Positions 46,074 through 59,061 of a stretch of 64,000 nt of DNA are shown here, piece after piece. The position numbers and the translations under genes were made by a program. Source of the stretch: Rhinopomastus cyanomelas (taxonomy: Eukaryota; Chordata; Aves; Bucerotiformes; Rhinopomastidae). The notes below the pieces were generated by a model. That model saw only the letters and a list, made by a program, of their open reading frames with translations, was not told the DNA's origin and ran no database searches. The stretch covers positions 124,001 through 188,000 of the forward strand of contig VXBP01003649.1 in NCBI GenBank assembly GCA_013400115.1, read 5' to 3'. Every line of letters starts with the position of its first letter. Position 1 is the stretch's first letter.

Positions 46074-48992
46074 CTCCCTGAAATTAAGAGACTAAACAAA
46101 TACACCTTTTTCTCTGACTCTTGTTAAAAAAAAATTGATGTGACAATTCTTAACTATGTACTGGTGATTTTAGTATCAACAACCCCCTGGTATCTAATCC
46201 ACATCTCTTCCAGCCAGAGATGCTGAATAGCATAGAGAGCAATACCTTTAACAGGAAATACCAAGTATTTTGTTTATAATTAATTTTTTACAAATATGGA
46301 CAGATATGTATATTATTTTTTAAATTGAGTTCAAGAATAATAGCACAAGTTCTAAACCAAGCACATCTCTGAGGCTTCAAATGATTAAAATTAGCCATGA
46401 AATGCCAGAATGACTAATTTATCAGTACAACTACTCTAGCCATGCTATAACTGCTAATACTTTTCTTAATATGCTATTGCTGTTATGAAAATGCCAGGCA
46501 TCCATTAATTTTCTATAACAACTGTTATGGACTTATTGCGTAATTGGATTTGTACCTTTATTTGACAGGGGTTATGGAACATAGCATATACTCCTCTCAA
46601 GTCAGTGCAAAAGTCTAAAGTCAGATTTTAAGGAAGCTTATATTATAGAGTAATTCAGTGATAAAATGAAATGATAACTCACTTTGGGGGGGTTTAATAT
46701 GGCTTATTATAACAAATAGCTATTTATAGACTGTCATTATTTTTTCAATTTTTTTAATTAAAAAAGATGCATTTTTAAACACTAAATTATTATGTTTCTC
46801 TCTCAAAACAAACATTTGACCTTTCTCTGTGATGTTGTAAAGTAATTATGTTGAATATATGGTACCTTCCACAGGGCAAGACAGCAAGTGTTATGAATGT
46901 AACAACCACATTTCCCTTCTAATCCAAGCAGAAAGCCAAAGCTCTTTCCAGTTGACTTCTAATCAAACTCCTGACTTCAGAGGTCAACCACAATGGAATA
47001 AAATAAAATAAATATTTTTGCAAATACATATGACAAGCAGAGAAAATGATCCAGTACAATATATGGAATAGAACAAACCTCTCTCTAACTAGCTGTGCTG
47101 ACTCTTACTTGTGTGGAATTTAACTCTCTCTTGATAGTTGAATGTCAAGTAGAGTAAATAGTTAGATGTCAAGCCAAATTCTGCCTGTTGTGAGCTGAAT
47201 GTGTTGCTGCACTGGAGTAAGCAGTGTGAGTTTAACCTCAGATGACAGTACTCCTATCCTACCTGTGCAAATTGCTCCTTGCCATGTAGTAAGACCCCAT
47301 TACTCAGTATCTCTGGAGACACTGCAGCTAGTAGGTCAGTGTCAGCCCAGCATATCACCATGGGAGAGTTGCTGGCATTTCACGCTCAGCAGATGTCTTC
47401 AACTTTAGCACAGAAACAGAGGTCTCATAAGCATTTCCAACTCTCATGGAATTATTATAGCAAATGTGATATTTCTGGCTGGTAAACCAGTGTGCTTCTC
47501 ACGCGAATTTTATTGACCCTGGCATACAGAAAGAGAAACACAAATAATAAAGTTACAGAGGATATGAAAACTGTGAGGCAGAAATACAAGGATTAATAAC
47601 AAATTATGGCAAGTCTTCAAAGTACTCTGAGGTCTCTTGTGCTTAGAATGAAGACCAAGCCTGCTGAGAGCACAACACTTATGCCTCACTGCAACATGGC
47701 TTGGAAAGCTTAAAACAATTTCTTATTCTTCCCTTAGCATGGTCATGAATTTCCAACTTCAGTGCGCAGTATAAAAGTAGTTCTGTTTTTAAAAGCTGGG
47801 TGAGGGAAAAAAGAACCAAAGACAAAAAGCACCAAACACTGAAAGTACTTTGAAATCTCCACTCTGAAAGAAAAGATTTATAGAAAGCAAATAGAAATAG
47901 CAAGCAGTTTCAGTGCAAAACAAATGTGAGAAGCTCTCAGCACAGACCTAAATATTTGGCTATAGGAATAGCTGAGAGCAGAGAAGATTTACCATAACTA
48001 CAACTGGAAAAAAAAAAAAAAAAGTTTGCAGGAATAAATATATGTGCCTGCAAAAAAATGTGATGAAGATGAAAACTCTCAAAATTTCAGATTGTTCAAA
48101 TTTCTTCAGATAGAGAAATGTCCTTGGAAAGCAGAAGCATTTAAACATTTGTTATCAGTGTGCAAACATTATGGTTTGCACAGCACTAAGGAAATATGAA
48201 TGACATAAGTCATATCTTACCTCAGAAGCTGTAAGAAACTGAAAATACTGAGTGAGAAACAGTTGCAGGTAACAAGGATCTCAGAAGAACCTACAAACAG
48301 GCTAATGGCAGACAATCTTACCTACAATGGGACAAAGTTTTTGCATTATTTTCCTACTGGACTGAGTGTCTTAAAGTGGTGTTTCATGGAGATTGTGACA
48401 CTAGGCTAGTCTCTCGCCTTGGAAAGCTGGTTTCAAATTATTAACTTGCTGGTAAATCATTTCCCAAAAGCCAGAATAATATAATGGCAGCTTATGGGAC
48501 CTAGACTGCATTTCTATCCCCATACAGAGAGAACCTAGGATTACAAATATAGAGACTTGGATGTTTTGGTCCCTTGCAAGCACCCCTGCTGGAAGCCCTC
48601 CAATTTTAAACCATATATAATAGGCAAAAGATCATCTTCTTCCCCATCCCAGCTGCTGTTCCCTGTGTGCACATGGATTTGAGGGACTCATTGCCTATAA
48701 TCTCTGTCTATTGACTCAGGTACCTAAATCAATGGACAAGGGAATGAGCAAATATTTATTCCTAAGAATTTGCTTTTTGGAACATGCATAGCATATACTT
48801 TTATTTGTAACTTGCAGATTGCTAGCAGTTTTATGTGGCACCTTCCCACCACAAATGCTGAGGTAGATGCATGAAGTTGCACAATATTACTTTCAATTCT
48901 TGACCAGACAAGTACAGTGTTAGAACCCATTATACACTGACTTCTTTAAATGGAGCAAAGATGTAAGTGCATCAGAAATTAAAAAATAATAT
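46074..48992. other. Unique AT-rich DNA, 2.9 kb
   Basis: No CR1. A 15-A run lies at 48009-48023. Open frames under 80 codons only. Nothing recognised. Confidence 0.6.
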
Positions 48993-49116
48993 ATAATGTC
49001 CTACTCTGATCTTTGCTTGAGGTGTGATACCTTGAAAAATTAGATTATTGCAAATTTAATGACTATGTTAGAAGTTTAAATTTAATTGCTTCTCATCGCA
49101 TTCATATAAAGTAATT
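48993..49116 (+). repeat. Left inverted-repeat arm
   Basis: Begins 'ataatgtcctactctgatc' and ends 'cattcatataaagtaatt'. Confidence 0.85.
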
Positions 49117-49828
49117 CTTCTTGCCTGGTCTTAAGTGCAACAGTGAAACTAGATGCTTGTGTGATTTATTTAGTTGTCCAAACTAACTAACTATGTTCTG
49201 GCATACAGAAGAAAGAGTTTTGGAGCCCTTATAGCCCACACATTTTGTCTGAGTGTGCTTGAGTTGAAAATAAAATACCAGCTGCATATTAAACTTTATC
49301 CTCTATGATCATATCTTTATTCAAAAGTTATTGGAAACCAAATATAAATTTGGAGCAAATATAACTAAAGCACATGGATCATTTTTGTCAATTATTCCGG
49401 ACAAGTTCTGAGTTAGGTGCGCAACAGTGATGTATTCTTTTAGGGATATCCTTTCTGCTCAGCTCCTAGAGCTGTTTAAGCCAAAAGGGACCTCTCTGGC
49501 TTGTCTCATTGCTCTAGCTCCACAGGAAAAGCACACAAATCTCCATCCATAATTTCTGCCTAAAGCTCATCAATTTCATCCAAATGATAGCTTCTCTTTT
49601 ACAGAAAACACACTATCCTGAAAGCCAAAAGAGACTATAAAAGTTGGCAATTGTCAATAGTAAATTTCCTGGCTTCATTAAGCCTTGAGCAAATAATGTA
49701 ATCAGAGGATCCCAGCACTGTAGCTGTTCTCTAGGAAAAATCTTATTTTCTGTCACTTACTACATCACCCAAAATTTGTTGTTCCTTCTCTCACTCTGTT
49801 TGAATACCATCCACAGTACCACATAAAT

Positions 49829-49952
49829 AATTATTTTGTATGAATGTGATGAGATGCAATTAAATTTAAACTTCTAACATAGTCATTAAATTTTCAGTAA
49901 TCTAATTTTTCAAGGTATCACACCTCAGGCAAAGACCACAGTAGGACATTAT
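49829..49952 (-). repeat. Right inverted-repeat arm
   Basis: Reverse complement of the left arm with about 9 differences. A perfect 16-bp palindrome, 'gtacatatatatgtac', lies immediately outside it at 49953-49968. Confidence 0.85.
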
Positions 49953-50559
49953 GTACATATATATGTACGATTTTTTTTAAAAAAATCCATTCTAATTCAC
50001 TTCACCTCAAGCAATAAATGCTTTTGTGCCACCTCTCATGGTGGGTTTTGAATAGCGCGTTAGGAAGCAATGTACGTGAGCCTTCTTTCCACTACACCCA
50101 GCACTTTCTCACAGGGCAGAAAGCTTCTCCTGATCTTCAGATTATAAACTTCATCTATTATGTCATTTATTAAGGTCATCTGTAATTCATAAAACTGTAC
50201 AAGATTCAATTAGGGAGTAAGACCTACCCATACCAAGTTCCTTATAAGTATAAAACAAGTCTGCAACAAGCTCATGGATAGAGATTATAAATTTAAAGAC
50301 GGTATGAACAAGAGCAGCTATGAAATAGGGGGTCATTAGGTTAAGGAGTGTACTTTTAATATATTCACAAGTGGATCATTAATGAACATCTGGATTTCAA
50401 AATACTTCAAGTTTTTTTGATTAAATGAGCTCTATTTTTAAAGAACCTGTTCAATATTTTGTGTTGAAAATATACAAGCAACAAAAACCAGGGTTATTAT
50501 GTAAAACCGAGATCCCTCTTGTAACTGAAACACAGTGTCTGATGATGGTGGAGTAATAT
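49953..50559. other. Unique AT-rich DNA
   Basis: Starts with a 16-bp palindrome and T/A runs at 49970-49988. Nothing else recognised. Confidence 0.5.
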
Positions 50560-50876
50560 TTCACAGAATCACAGAACATTAGGGATTGAAAGGGACCTTA
50601 AAAGATCATCCAGATCCTGCCAGAGCGGGATAACCTAGACCAAGTTGCACAGGAACATGTCAAGGTGGCCCCTTCCAGTGCTCTGTCACCCTCACTGTGA
50701 AGAAGTTCTTTCTCAGATTGATGTGGAACCCCCTGTGTTCCAGTTTACACCCACTGTCCCTCGTCCTATCGCTAGATGACACTGAGAAGAGCCTGGCTCC
50801 ATCTTCCTGGTGCTCATCCTTCACATATTTATAAAAATTAATGAAGTCATCCCTCAGTTTCCTTTTCTCCAAGCTA
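50560..50876 (-). mobile_element. CR1 3' fragment with two small deletions
   Basis: Tail 'tcacagaatcacagaacatt'. The UTR jumps from 'atcatccaga' to 'tcctgccagagcggg', and the 'ggttttaaatgtctcc' block is replaced by 'caaggtggccccttcc'. The coding end has an open frame over 50660-50965 that reads into flanking DNA. Truncated near 50876. Confidence 0.9.
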
Positions 50877-51119
50877 ACCGAGCAGTCAGGGCCAAATAAT
50901 GCTGCATGACATGGATACCACTCACTCATCCAACCCTTGTCTAAGGACAGAACTAAATAATCCAATTTTACTTACTCATGCAGCAATGAGGTGCAAGTGG
51001 ACAATTCTGTCCTTTGTATCACGCAGCAAATAGTATTTTATGTCCACTTACATTATCCTTCTAAAATTGTGTCACACGTCTACTTCATTGATTCACTCTG
51101 TCGGTGATTTTAGTTTGAA

Positions 51120-51722
51120 GTCTTGTAAGATATGTTGTTTTGGTGATGTTATTGTGTAAGTTGTTGTTTGTTCCTAGTGATCTTATCAGCAGTATCCAAT
51201 CAGTATATATAATTATTTGGGATCTTTCCCTAGACCTCAAGTAGGAAGCAGAAATATCAGGACTTCCTAAACACAGCAGGCATCCATTGTGATCAATAAG
51301 GAATGAAGCAAAACTGGTGGGTTGTGAATGGTGTCAGACTCTGATTAACAACTCAGATGGAGACAGCCGCTGCCCATCACCCCCATCGCTCCCTTGCCAT
51401 TCATGGAGCTGACTATGGCAAGGGACTGACTAGGAAGATGGCTGGAGACACTGAGAATGCGGAGCACTGAGGAGCAAGGAGATGCCAGACCATACCAGGC
51501 ATCGCTGCAGTCCAGGGTGGTGATCTAAGACACTCTCTTCTACCTTTTCTCTTTTCTACTCCTTTGTATGTGGCATCTATTAACTTTACTAAACTTGACT
51601 TTTATGCGGATCCATGGAATAAGTTCTTCATTTCACCCAAGCAAATACGTGAACCTGCATCACTCACTTCCCTTTCTCTGATTGACCGGAACTTGATGAA
51701 TTATTACCTAATTAATCTACAC
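51120..51722 (+). repeat. LTR-like dispersed repeat, copy B
   Basis: The 3' part (51360-51722) is homologous to 8585-9032. Upstream of it, 'ccaatcagtatatataatt' at 51197-51215 places a CCAAT-like and a TATA-like motif about 10 bp apart, as in retroviral U3 promoters. A CT-rich stretch (51527-51562) and 'actaaacttgacttttatg' (degenerate AATAAA region) follow. I infer a solo LTR of an avian endogenous retrovirus. The family is not identified and no viral coding sequence is seen nearby. Confidence 0.55.
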
Positions 51723-52571
51723 CAAGATTCAGAAGGTAAAAAGAAGATAAAGTACCATGATTCTGCCAAAGATTACCAGAAAACGTTTATACTTCACCTC
51801 TTCATCTAATTCATAGGGTATAGAAAGTTTGCAGAGGGGAAAGGAAATCCTTCTGATTTGTGGGTATCTATTAAATATTGCAAACCCTTCAGGTGCCTTT
51901 TTCCTATCAATAAGCAACTGTTTGTTCTCTCCAACAACAATTAAGGACAAAATATCAGAAAGTTTAGATTTAATTACCATTTAAACCCTAGAGAAAAATC
52001 AGGCTTCTCCATTTAAATGTGTTCTAATTAGCAATGACATTTTCAATAGAATTTACAAATGTGTTTGTATACACATATACACGTCTAAATATACACTGAT
52101 GCGCTCCACGCACAGGTGCTGATACCGGAATGTGCGTGTATAGAGATGTACCTGGCAAGATCACTTGCTTTGGCCAGCAAAGCGTATTAAAGACATGAAA
52201 GCATAAAGTGTGAAAGGTTGTGCCTGGCCAACATATATCCATCGCTCCAGTAATTACAAAGGAAAACAATAAAAAATTTGTCCTTCCCTCCAGAAGTAGC
52301 AACACAATTAGCCTGCCCCAAATGCGGAAACCTGGCAACACAGGGCAGCTGCAGATCATGTACTTACTTACTGTTCCAGAGGGTTGCACAGGTCAGAGAG
52401 ACTGCAATTTCGTCTGAATCAGCAAGTAGTTGGAATTATGATTTTAGACTTGCCTTAAGTGGGATGTGTGCTTGTGCATAGCAAGCAAAGCATAGTAAGT
52501 GATGTTTGTTGTGTTTCTTTTCTGATAATGGAGCTGCCTCCCTTTTATGAGTCTGTGTTTTCTCTCTATGT
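51723..52571. other. Unique sequence
   Basis: A 121-codon minus-strand frame (52024-52389) overlaps plus-strand frames of 65-67 codons. None has a recognised motif. Confidence 0.5.
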
Positions 52572-52722
52572 AACCTGTTCCAGTGATCCACCACACCCAG
52601 ATTAAACAACTTTTTCCTCATGTCCAGCTTAAATCTACCCTTTTCCACCTTCAAATCATGACCCCTCATCCTATTGCCCTTTGTGAACAATTATTCCCCA
52701 GCCTTCTATAGGGCCCTTTTTT
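52572..52722 (-). mobile_element. CR1 coding-end fragment, older subfamily
   Basis: Minus-strand frame at 52690-52570 reads GNRMRGHDLKVEKGRFKLDM and VVDHWNRL, the conserved CR1 C-terminal block. The UTR and tail are missing, so it is an old deleted copy. Confidence 0.85.
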
Positions 52723-53853
52723 TAGAAAGATTTACTCTGAAAGGAAAATTTCTATTATCACATTGAGAAATCCAACCTTTTACCATATTTGACCTCAAAA
52801 TAAGGTCTATGCCAACAGAAATGTACAGCAATTTTACTTCCAACACCAAGCTGGGAAGACATGCTACTTCTGCAGGCTTTGAAAACCTCACCCCAATTCC
52901 TGAAAAAACAAAATCTTCCTCTTGAAAGTAAATGAGAAGATACTGATCCCCTTGTGCAACTAAATGACTTCAAAACAGCTGTGTAGCAAAGTTCTCCTGG
53001 TAGATTAATTGTATGACTGTATGTATATTGAGTTTGTTGGCTGGAAAAAAGGAAATAACTTATTTGAAGCACATTCTTCTGCTCTGTATCTGTGTGAAAT
53101 ACCCATCTTCACAGAGCTAAAATTTTTGGTGTGAACTGCCAGAATTCTTCACATGAATTATTCACAGTCGACAATTCCACTGGCTCTGATACCAAGAACA
53201 AATGACACACATTAAATACCCTGCAGCATTACGTGACCCGAGCGATACTTCCAGCAGCAAAAGCACTGATGGTCTCGTAAAGACTGTTTGGCTGCCCCTT
53301 AATGCTACTTCTGCCAATATATCCTCTGAGAGGGGGTGCCATCTTTGACTGGACAAGTTACCTGGCTGCAGCAAATAATTGCAACTCAGCCAAACATGTA
53401 GATTTTTTCCAGCAGGTGCAAAGATGCAAATGCTAAAAGGATGGCATGACAGCACTGAGTGATGAGTACAGGACAATTTGTACTAATGGACACTATTTCA
53501 GGAGACACTGGAAGGTTATCTTCATTCTCTGGTAAATCAGAAAATAAGGTTGGAGAAGCCGAATCCGATCCACCACACTAAGTTCCTAGCAACAGTGAAA
53601 AGGTCAGTGTTTTCCTCCATATTTCTTATGGCCTTCAAGGTTTCAATTCAGGAGCATCAAACATTTTCCTTGTGATTTTCTACCTCCAGAAGTTAAATTT
53701 GCTGTGTTCCCATATGTGACCCTTATAGCTTGGTCTCAGCTCCTCCTATCATTAGTAAAGAGGGTATTAGCATCATTAGCAGAAGCCAAAATTGGAGATT
53801 TGACCAATAAAAGGCTTTTTTGTTACAATTTTCTAGCACAAAGTGTACTTCAG

Positions 53854-53887
53854 GTCCAGAATACAAGCCTGTCCAGAATAGAAGCCT
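53854..53887. repeat. 17-bp tandem duplication
   Basis: Two copies of 'gtccagaatacaagcct' with one difference (ac/ag). Confidence 0.75.
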
Positions 53888-55572
53888 GTTCTAGCATCTT
53901 CAGGATGACTTCTGGTGAGTTAAAATGCTCATGTCAGTAATAAAACTCACTCTAATGGGACTAGGGTTTCACTGGTAATAAGAGTTGAAAGTATCTTAAG
54001 TAAATATACTTTCCTAAGGTTTTCTACCAAGTCATCAGCATAGGAGAATTAAGCAGCTCAGATAAGTGTCCAAAGGGTACTGGCTGTCTAGCTGCATGGA
54101 ATGTGAATGTTAAATCTCTGCAGGGCAAAAATAGAATCAGTTAAGCTCACACATTTGTCTCCACATTGCATTAGGTATATTGAGATGATGTACAGCAATT
54201 AAAACTTCACTCCTATGGGCTGCAAGGATAACAAAGATTAATGAAGCACTGTGGTGCCAAATATTAATCAAGGTTAATAAAACTGATTTCACTATACAAA
54301 CACCAGTGGATACAGAAATGTAGGTGGAACAAGTGCTCTTCTCATTAGAGCCTGTGTTCATATCTGAATTTTTGGGAAAAAAACCCACCAAACTAAAAAC
54401 CCCATAAAGATGTGGATAACAGTAAACTAAATAAAATTAAGAAGAAACAACTGCTCAGTGAGCTTCTTCCAAAAAATGCTTTGTGAAGTATTTGTGTTTG
54501 GCAAATCACTGGACAGCAACAGCCATCAACAAACACTGAAGAACTGCCAATACCAAGCTTAAAGAATTAAGCATCTCAAATGCATCAAACTCCGTTCCTT
54601 GGAGGCTTATTAAACTTTAAATCAGTTCACTTGAATTTAGAATCCCATTAATTTTGATCCTTTCTGTGTCATGATCCCAGACAAATGTAAAAAACCTCAC
54701 TTTTAAAGGCAGGTTTACTGACAGCCCTACGCCACAGTTAGCCACACAAATGCCACTCCAGCACGTGTCCATGCAACATCTGTGTTTGGTCCTGAAAAGT
54801 CCAGCTGTTCCTAAATGCAGCTGCATATCATGTTGAACATGTTCTGTATCTCACAGAGCGAGTCCTTGTCTCTGTCACTTATTTGACGTTCTCTGGAGCT
54901 ATGTGAGCGTTCTCAGTGATGTGCATAATCTCAAACAAGAGTTAATAGTCTCGGTTGCATCTGTTTGTGTATATTTATTATGTTGTTCCTCCTGCCTCAA
55001 GATAAAAAGAACTGTGAAAGCCAAGCTGGTACATAAATTAATGTGCTGAAATGAAAGCCTGTCACGAGAAACTCATCAAGAAAAGCTGAATTCAGCGAAG
55101 GCAGTCAGAGTGTGCCCTGCTCTGCAACAAGAAAACCATAAGGGGCACTTTACATTTGCACAGAAAACACTGCTTTTGCTTTCAGCTGTTTTAAGGCTGG
55201 GTCTACCTTAAGGCAGAGCTACTTGTAGGCAAACTGCATTCAGTCTGACAAGACTCAATGGCTCTTTGTCCAGCACCTCCTGTCTTACTGGTTTTTGCCA
55301 CTTCAGACTGCAGCGGCAAGGCAGCATTTCTGTGTTTTATGGATAAAAAGAAAGCACACAACATTAAATCTGGCAATACTATTGGTGATGCATCCTGCTG
55401 GTCAGACTTCAGTACAATTCACAGATCTCCATCAAATCACTCTTTGCTCTCAGTTAAACTTAATTGCAAACCCTTGTCCAAGAATGCAGATTATATCCCA
55501 ATACTATCATAATGGACTTGTACCAGCATCTAAAATTAATGATAATAGATCATGTTCAGTGCCAGAAAAATG

Positions 55573-55596
55573 TTACTGTTACCATGGCAACAGTAA
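55573..55596. promoter_or_regulatory. RFX-type X-box in a 24-bp palindrome
   Basis: The core GTTACCATGGCAAC (55578-55591) matches the palindromic X-box bound by RFX transcription factors (GTTRCC and GGYAAC half sites with an AT between them and no extra spacer). The symmetry extends outward with TTACT and AGTAA, giving 11 of 12 complementary pairs. 'ggcctctaaaggcc', a second imperfect palindrome, follows at 55600-55613. RFX binding is inferred from the motif only. Confidence 0.55.
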
Positions 55597-57257
55597 TCAG
55601 GCCTCTAAAGGCCCTAATTGCTACATCTACTCTGTTTATTATCTATTCTCTTGAATTTTATTTTTGAATTATTTTTTCAGCACTTTGTTTACAGAGCCTG
55701 AGATCTGATTGAGGTAGAAAAACCCCTCATTTTTGTGTGGGCAGTATTTGAGAATTCTCTCCTTTTATTCCAGATAAAATCTGGAATAAATCTGATCAGA
55801 TTATGGATGGAGGTACAAAAGTGAGTATAAAATATCAGAAAGTAGACTCAGTGCTTTGGAAGTTTATTTCTTTGTTCATTATATCCCAAAATTTATTTAA
55901 TCACTTGTACCTTCATATTATTTGGTTATGCTTAAGAAATTAAAATTTTTGGCTGCTTCTCAAATGAATGGGGAATATTCCAACATTCCTTTTCAGCCAA
56001 TCTGGTCTAGTTCCCTTGGAGGCACAGAAGTTATCCAGGACCATAAATTCTGTTTGCTTTAAATGTTAATGAAAATCAGTCCAACCTTACTTGAGAAAGC
56101 AACTTTTAAAATGTGTGGTTTGGTGCTACAAATTAGAGTAATGGCAAAGGCATTAGAAAGTAAAAACTGTGTTAAGGAGCATCTCAAAGCATAAGCACTA
56201 TAGCTAGATGAGAGGACAACTAGAGCTAAAAAAAATTACACTGGAACTTGCTGCCCCTTCAAAAGGCAAAGAAATTTAAGTCCTGTTGACTTCAAACCAT
56301 CTATTATTATTATCAATAAATTAGATAGAAACGGAAGGGGCAGTTTTCACCAACTTTCTGCAGTGCTTCTTTCCCTCTCTTGTTACTTCAGCAAGCCTTC
56401 TGTAAACTTTCTAAATCTTTTTCAGAAGAAATTTTAAATATAATTCCTTTCAATGGCTGCATCACCACATATGGTATTTCAGTGATTTTAAGTATCCTTA
56501 TGAAAAAGTACATGTTACTAAAAGCTACTAGAGCTTTTAAAATATGAATAATTCTTTAAATGAATAAGCCATAAGGTAGAAGCTTTTAATCTGGATTTAT
56601 GGATAAAAGTTTACAGGTTATGTTCCTAACCATCATTTATATTTAGAAGTGAGATGGATGTGTTTTACTTCTCTATACACCAGCTACAATGGTTTGCTCT
56701 TTTTTTAAAATGCATTGTCATTTTTTTCTATTGCACATACAATGGATATAGTGGCTGTCCTAATTACACGTCTACTACAACTCTTTTTTCCTAGGGACTT
56801 GCAGGAGAGCCATATGCTTCTATCAATGAAGCCTAAACTTCTGTATGAAAACCATATTTAGGAAACACTTCAGGCCTGACTGATTTAATCTTTGCCACAA
56901 TGTTGTGACTTAATAAAGACAGAACATGTCAATGCAAGATACAAGAAATGGAAATTAATCCATTAGATGCTGGTTTCTGGCAAAAAGATGTTATCTTTTA
57001 CAAATATAAAATATTTCTCATTCTCTCTAGTTGGTCAATATCTTCTCATGTTAAAGTTTCTAACTAATTGTCATGTCTCTAGGTAACGGTCATGTTCTAT
57101 AGCTGTGCCTTACCTACAAAGAATTGAAACCAAATTTGATGGTATTTAATTAACTAAGTATTAATAAAGGAACAGCTACTGCAAGACAACATGGTTCATT
57201 GGAGAGATAAAAGTGACATTGCAGAGATGAGATAGCAAGTGAGAGAACACACAAAAG

Positions 57258-57934
57258 ACAGAAAAGGACCTGAGGGTTCTAATTGACAGGAGGCTTAATA
57301 TGAGCCAGCAGTGTGCCCAGGTGGACAAAAAGGACAATGTCATCCTGGCCTGTGTGTCTAGCACGAGCAGGGAGGTGATTGTTCCCTCCTCATACTCAGC
57401 ACTGGTGAGGCTGCACCTTGAGTACTGGGTCCAGTTTTGGGCGCCTCAGTACAAAGAAGACATCGAGGTGCTGGAGCAAGTGCAGAGGAGGGCAATGAAG
57501 CTGAGGAAAGGCCTGGAGAATAAAACTGATGAGGAGAGATTGAGAGAGTTGGGGCTGTTTAGTTTGAGGAAGAGGAGGTGGAGGGAAGACCTCATTGCTC
57601 TCTACAGCTAACTGAAAGAACATTGCAGAATTGTCAGCGCTGGTCTCTTCTCACAGGTAGTTAGTGACAGAACCAGAAGGAAGGGTTTCAAGCTCCAACA
57701 AGGTGGGATTAGATTGGACATCAGGAAAAAAATTCTTCAGAGAAAGAGTGCTCAGGCACTGGAATGGGCTGCCCGGGGTTGTGTTTGAGTCCTGATCCCC
57801 GGTTGAGTTTAAAAGACGCTTAGATGTAATGTTGGGGTATCTGGTTTAGAGGTGAACTTGTAGAGTACGGTTGATGAGAGGACTTGATGATCCCAGGGGC
57901 TTTTCCAACCTGAATGATTCTGTGATTCTATAAT
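57258..57934 (+). mobile_element. CR1, 0.68 kb, near-identical to the copy at 62.8 kb
   Basis: Starts in the reverse transcriptase distal region (agaaaaggacctgaggg) and ends with 'gattctgtgattctataat'. The frame over 57300-57611 (RLHLEYWVQFWAPQYKEDIE, VLEQVQRRAMKLRKGLEN) ends at a TAA (tacagctaactg) where sisters have a tyrosine codon plus leucine. A run of seven A shifts the frame again at 57725-57732. 57421-57911 is matched in reverse by 62845-63336 with two substitutions and one indel. Confidence 0.94.
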
Positions 57935-59061
57935 AAATAAATTATTCATATGAAGCATCCCTCAAAGTACGCATGGAATCAAAAAGCATGGCAAGTAAAA
58001 TTGTGTGAGCAAATTCAAGATAGTCACTTAAAAGGAAGAACAGATGCTGTGTTAGATATATGAGCAAGAATACACTTCATCTGTATTTCTGCCTGTTGGT
58101 TCATACACCCACTACAGATTTTGTTGGCCTTTGAAACACTAAGGCAAATACCTCAAAATTAGCATACTGCACTAAATACTTCAAGAAGACTACTCTTCTA
58201 CAGAAGTTTCTTAATTATTCCTCTCATATAATGACACCTAACATCCTGGATATTCAGCAATCTAGTGTACCTCAGTAGTGTGCATACAGGTCATGGACAG
58301 ATATTTAATCTTGTATAATAAAATTATTGAATGTCATGTCTATGCTGGCTTGTGTCAAATACCAGTATAATCTGTGAGTTCTGTCTGCCTTCTCATTAGT
58401 GGATAGGTAGGTGGTCTCTCCTATTTGGCTCACAAATTTACAGAGTTATAAGTCTTCTACATCTCCTTCAGATTTGATAAAAACTAGCAAGTGGATCTCA
58501 GATTTTTTGGAAACAGAGAGGAAGTTCATGATACAGATAGATGGATGAATAAACATCCTGTCAGCACTACCACAATAAATACTACATTTTAAGGAAATCA
58601 GGTTAAAAATGCTAAATCAAAAATAAAATTTTACAGGGACAAATCTCCCCAGTGTTTTTCTGCATTTGTCTTAAGGTTGCATTGCTTACTTTGTTGAATA
58701 TATGTAGAATATGGAGCTGGAGAGAAATATTCCTCACACACAGTTATCAGTCAGAATAACCTTAGTGCTGAGTATGGCATTTTTTTTTCCTTTTCAGCTG
58801 CAAGTTCTATTCCTGTTGGGTTAATTTGTTGTTTGGAAATTTTTTGCATGAATGAGCATTTTACTAGCAGAAAATGATTGTGCCCTAGAGCTCTGCCTCT
58901 CTGCATTTCATCATATTATGTAACTACTTCACATCTATAAAAGCTGTCCTCTTGTGCAGAGTGTGCATACTTCCTCCTTGTAGGAAACATCTCCCTCCGT
59001 TGCTGACAGCCTTACCATTTCAACAATGTTTTCTTCCCTCTTTTCCATTTAATCAGGGACT
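57935..59061. other. Unique AT-rich DNA
   Basis: Nothing recognised. Confidence 0.5.

Larger units (their letters stand above)
48993..49952. repeat. 0.96-kb element bounded by long inverted repeats
   Basis: Two 124-bp arms face each other: 48993-49116 and 49829-49952. By hand alignment they differ at about 9 of 122 positions (about 93% identity), including the blocks 'ggtgtgataccttgaaaaat' and 'atgttagaagtttaaattta'. Between them lie 712 bp of unrelated AT-rich sequence with no long frame. The outer termini read ATAATGTCCTACT on both sides and similarity stops abruptly outside. The layout fits a non-autonomous DNA transposon with long terminal inverted repeats, or an inverted segmental duplication. 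I do not recognise the family. Confidence 0.7.
52723..57257. other. Unique DNA, 4.5 kb, longest repeat-free stretch
   Basis: No CR1. Open frames up to about 119 codons (52758-53072 and 53162-53476 minus, 55295-55654 plus) carry no recognised motif. Contains the tandem duplication at 53854 and the X-box palindrome at 55573. The low repeat load and the palindrome make this the best candidate region for host regulatory sequence. Confidence 0.55.

Noticed and set aside
52024..52389. 121-codon minus-strand frame
   Set aside because: Overlaps plus-strand frames, has no signal or domain I recognise, and lies between repeats; too weak for a gene call.
55258..55654. Overlapping plus-strand frames of 84 and 119 codons
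   Set aside because: No family motif and no exon-like splice sites; the frames overlap each other, and the X-box palindrome inside suggests noncoding DNA.
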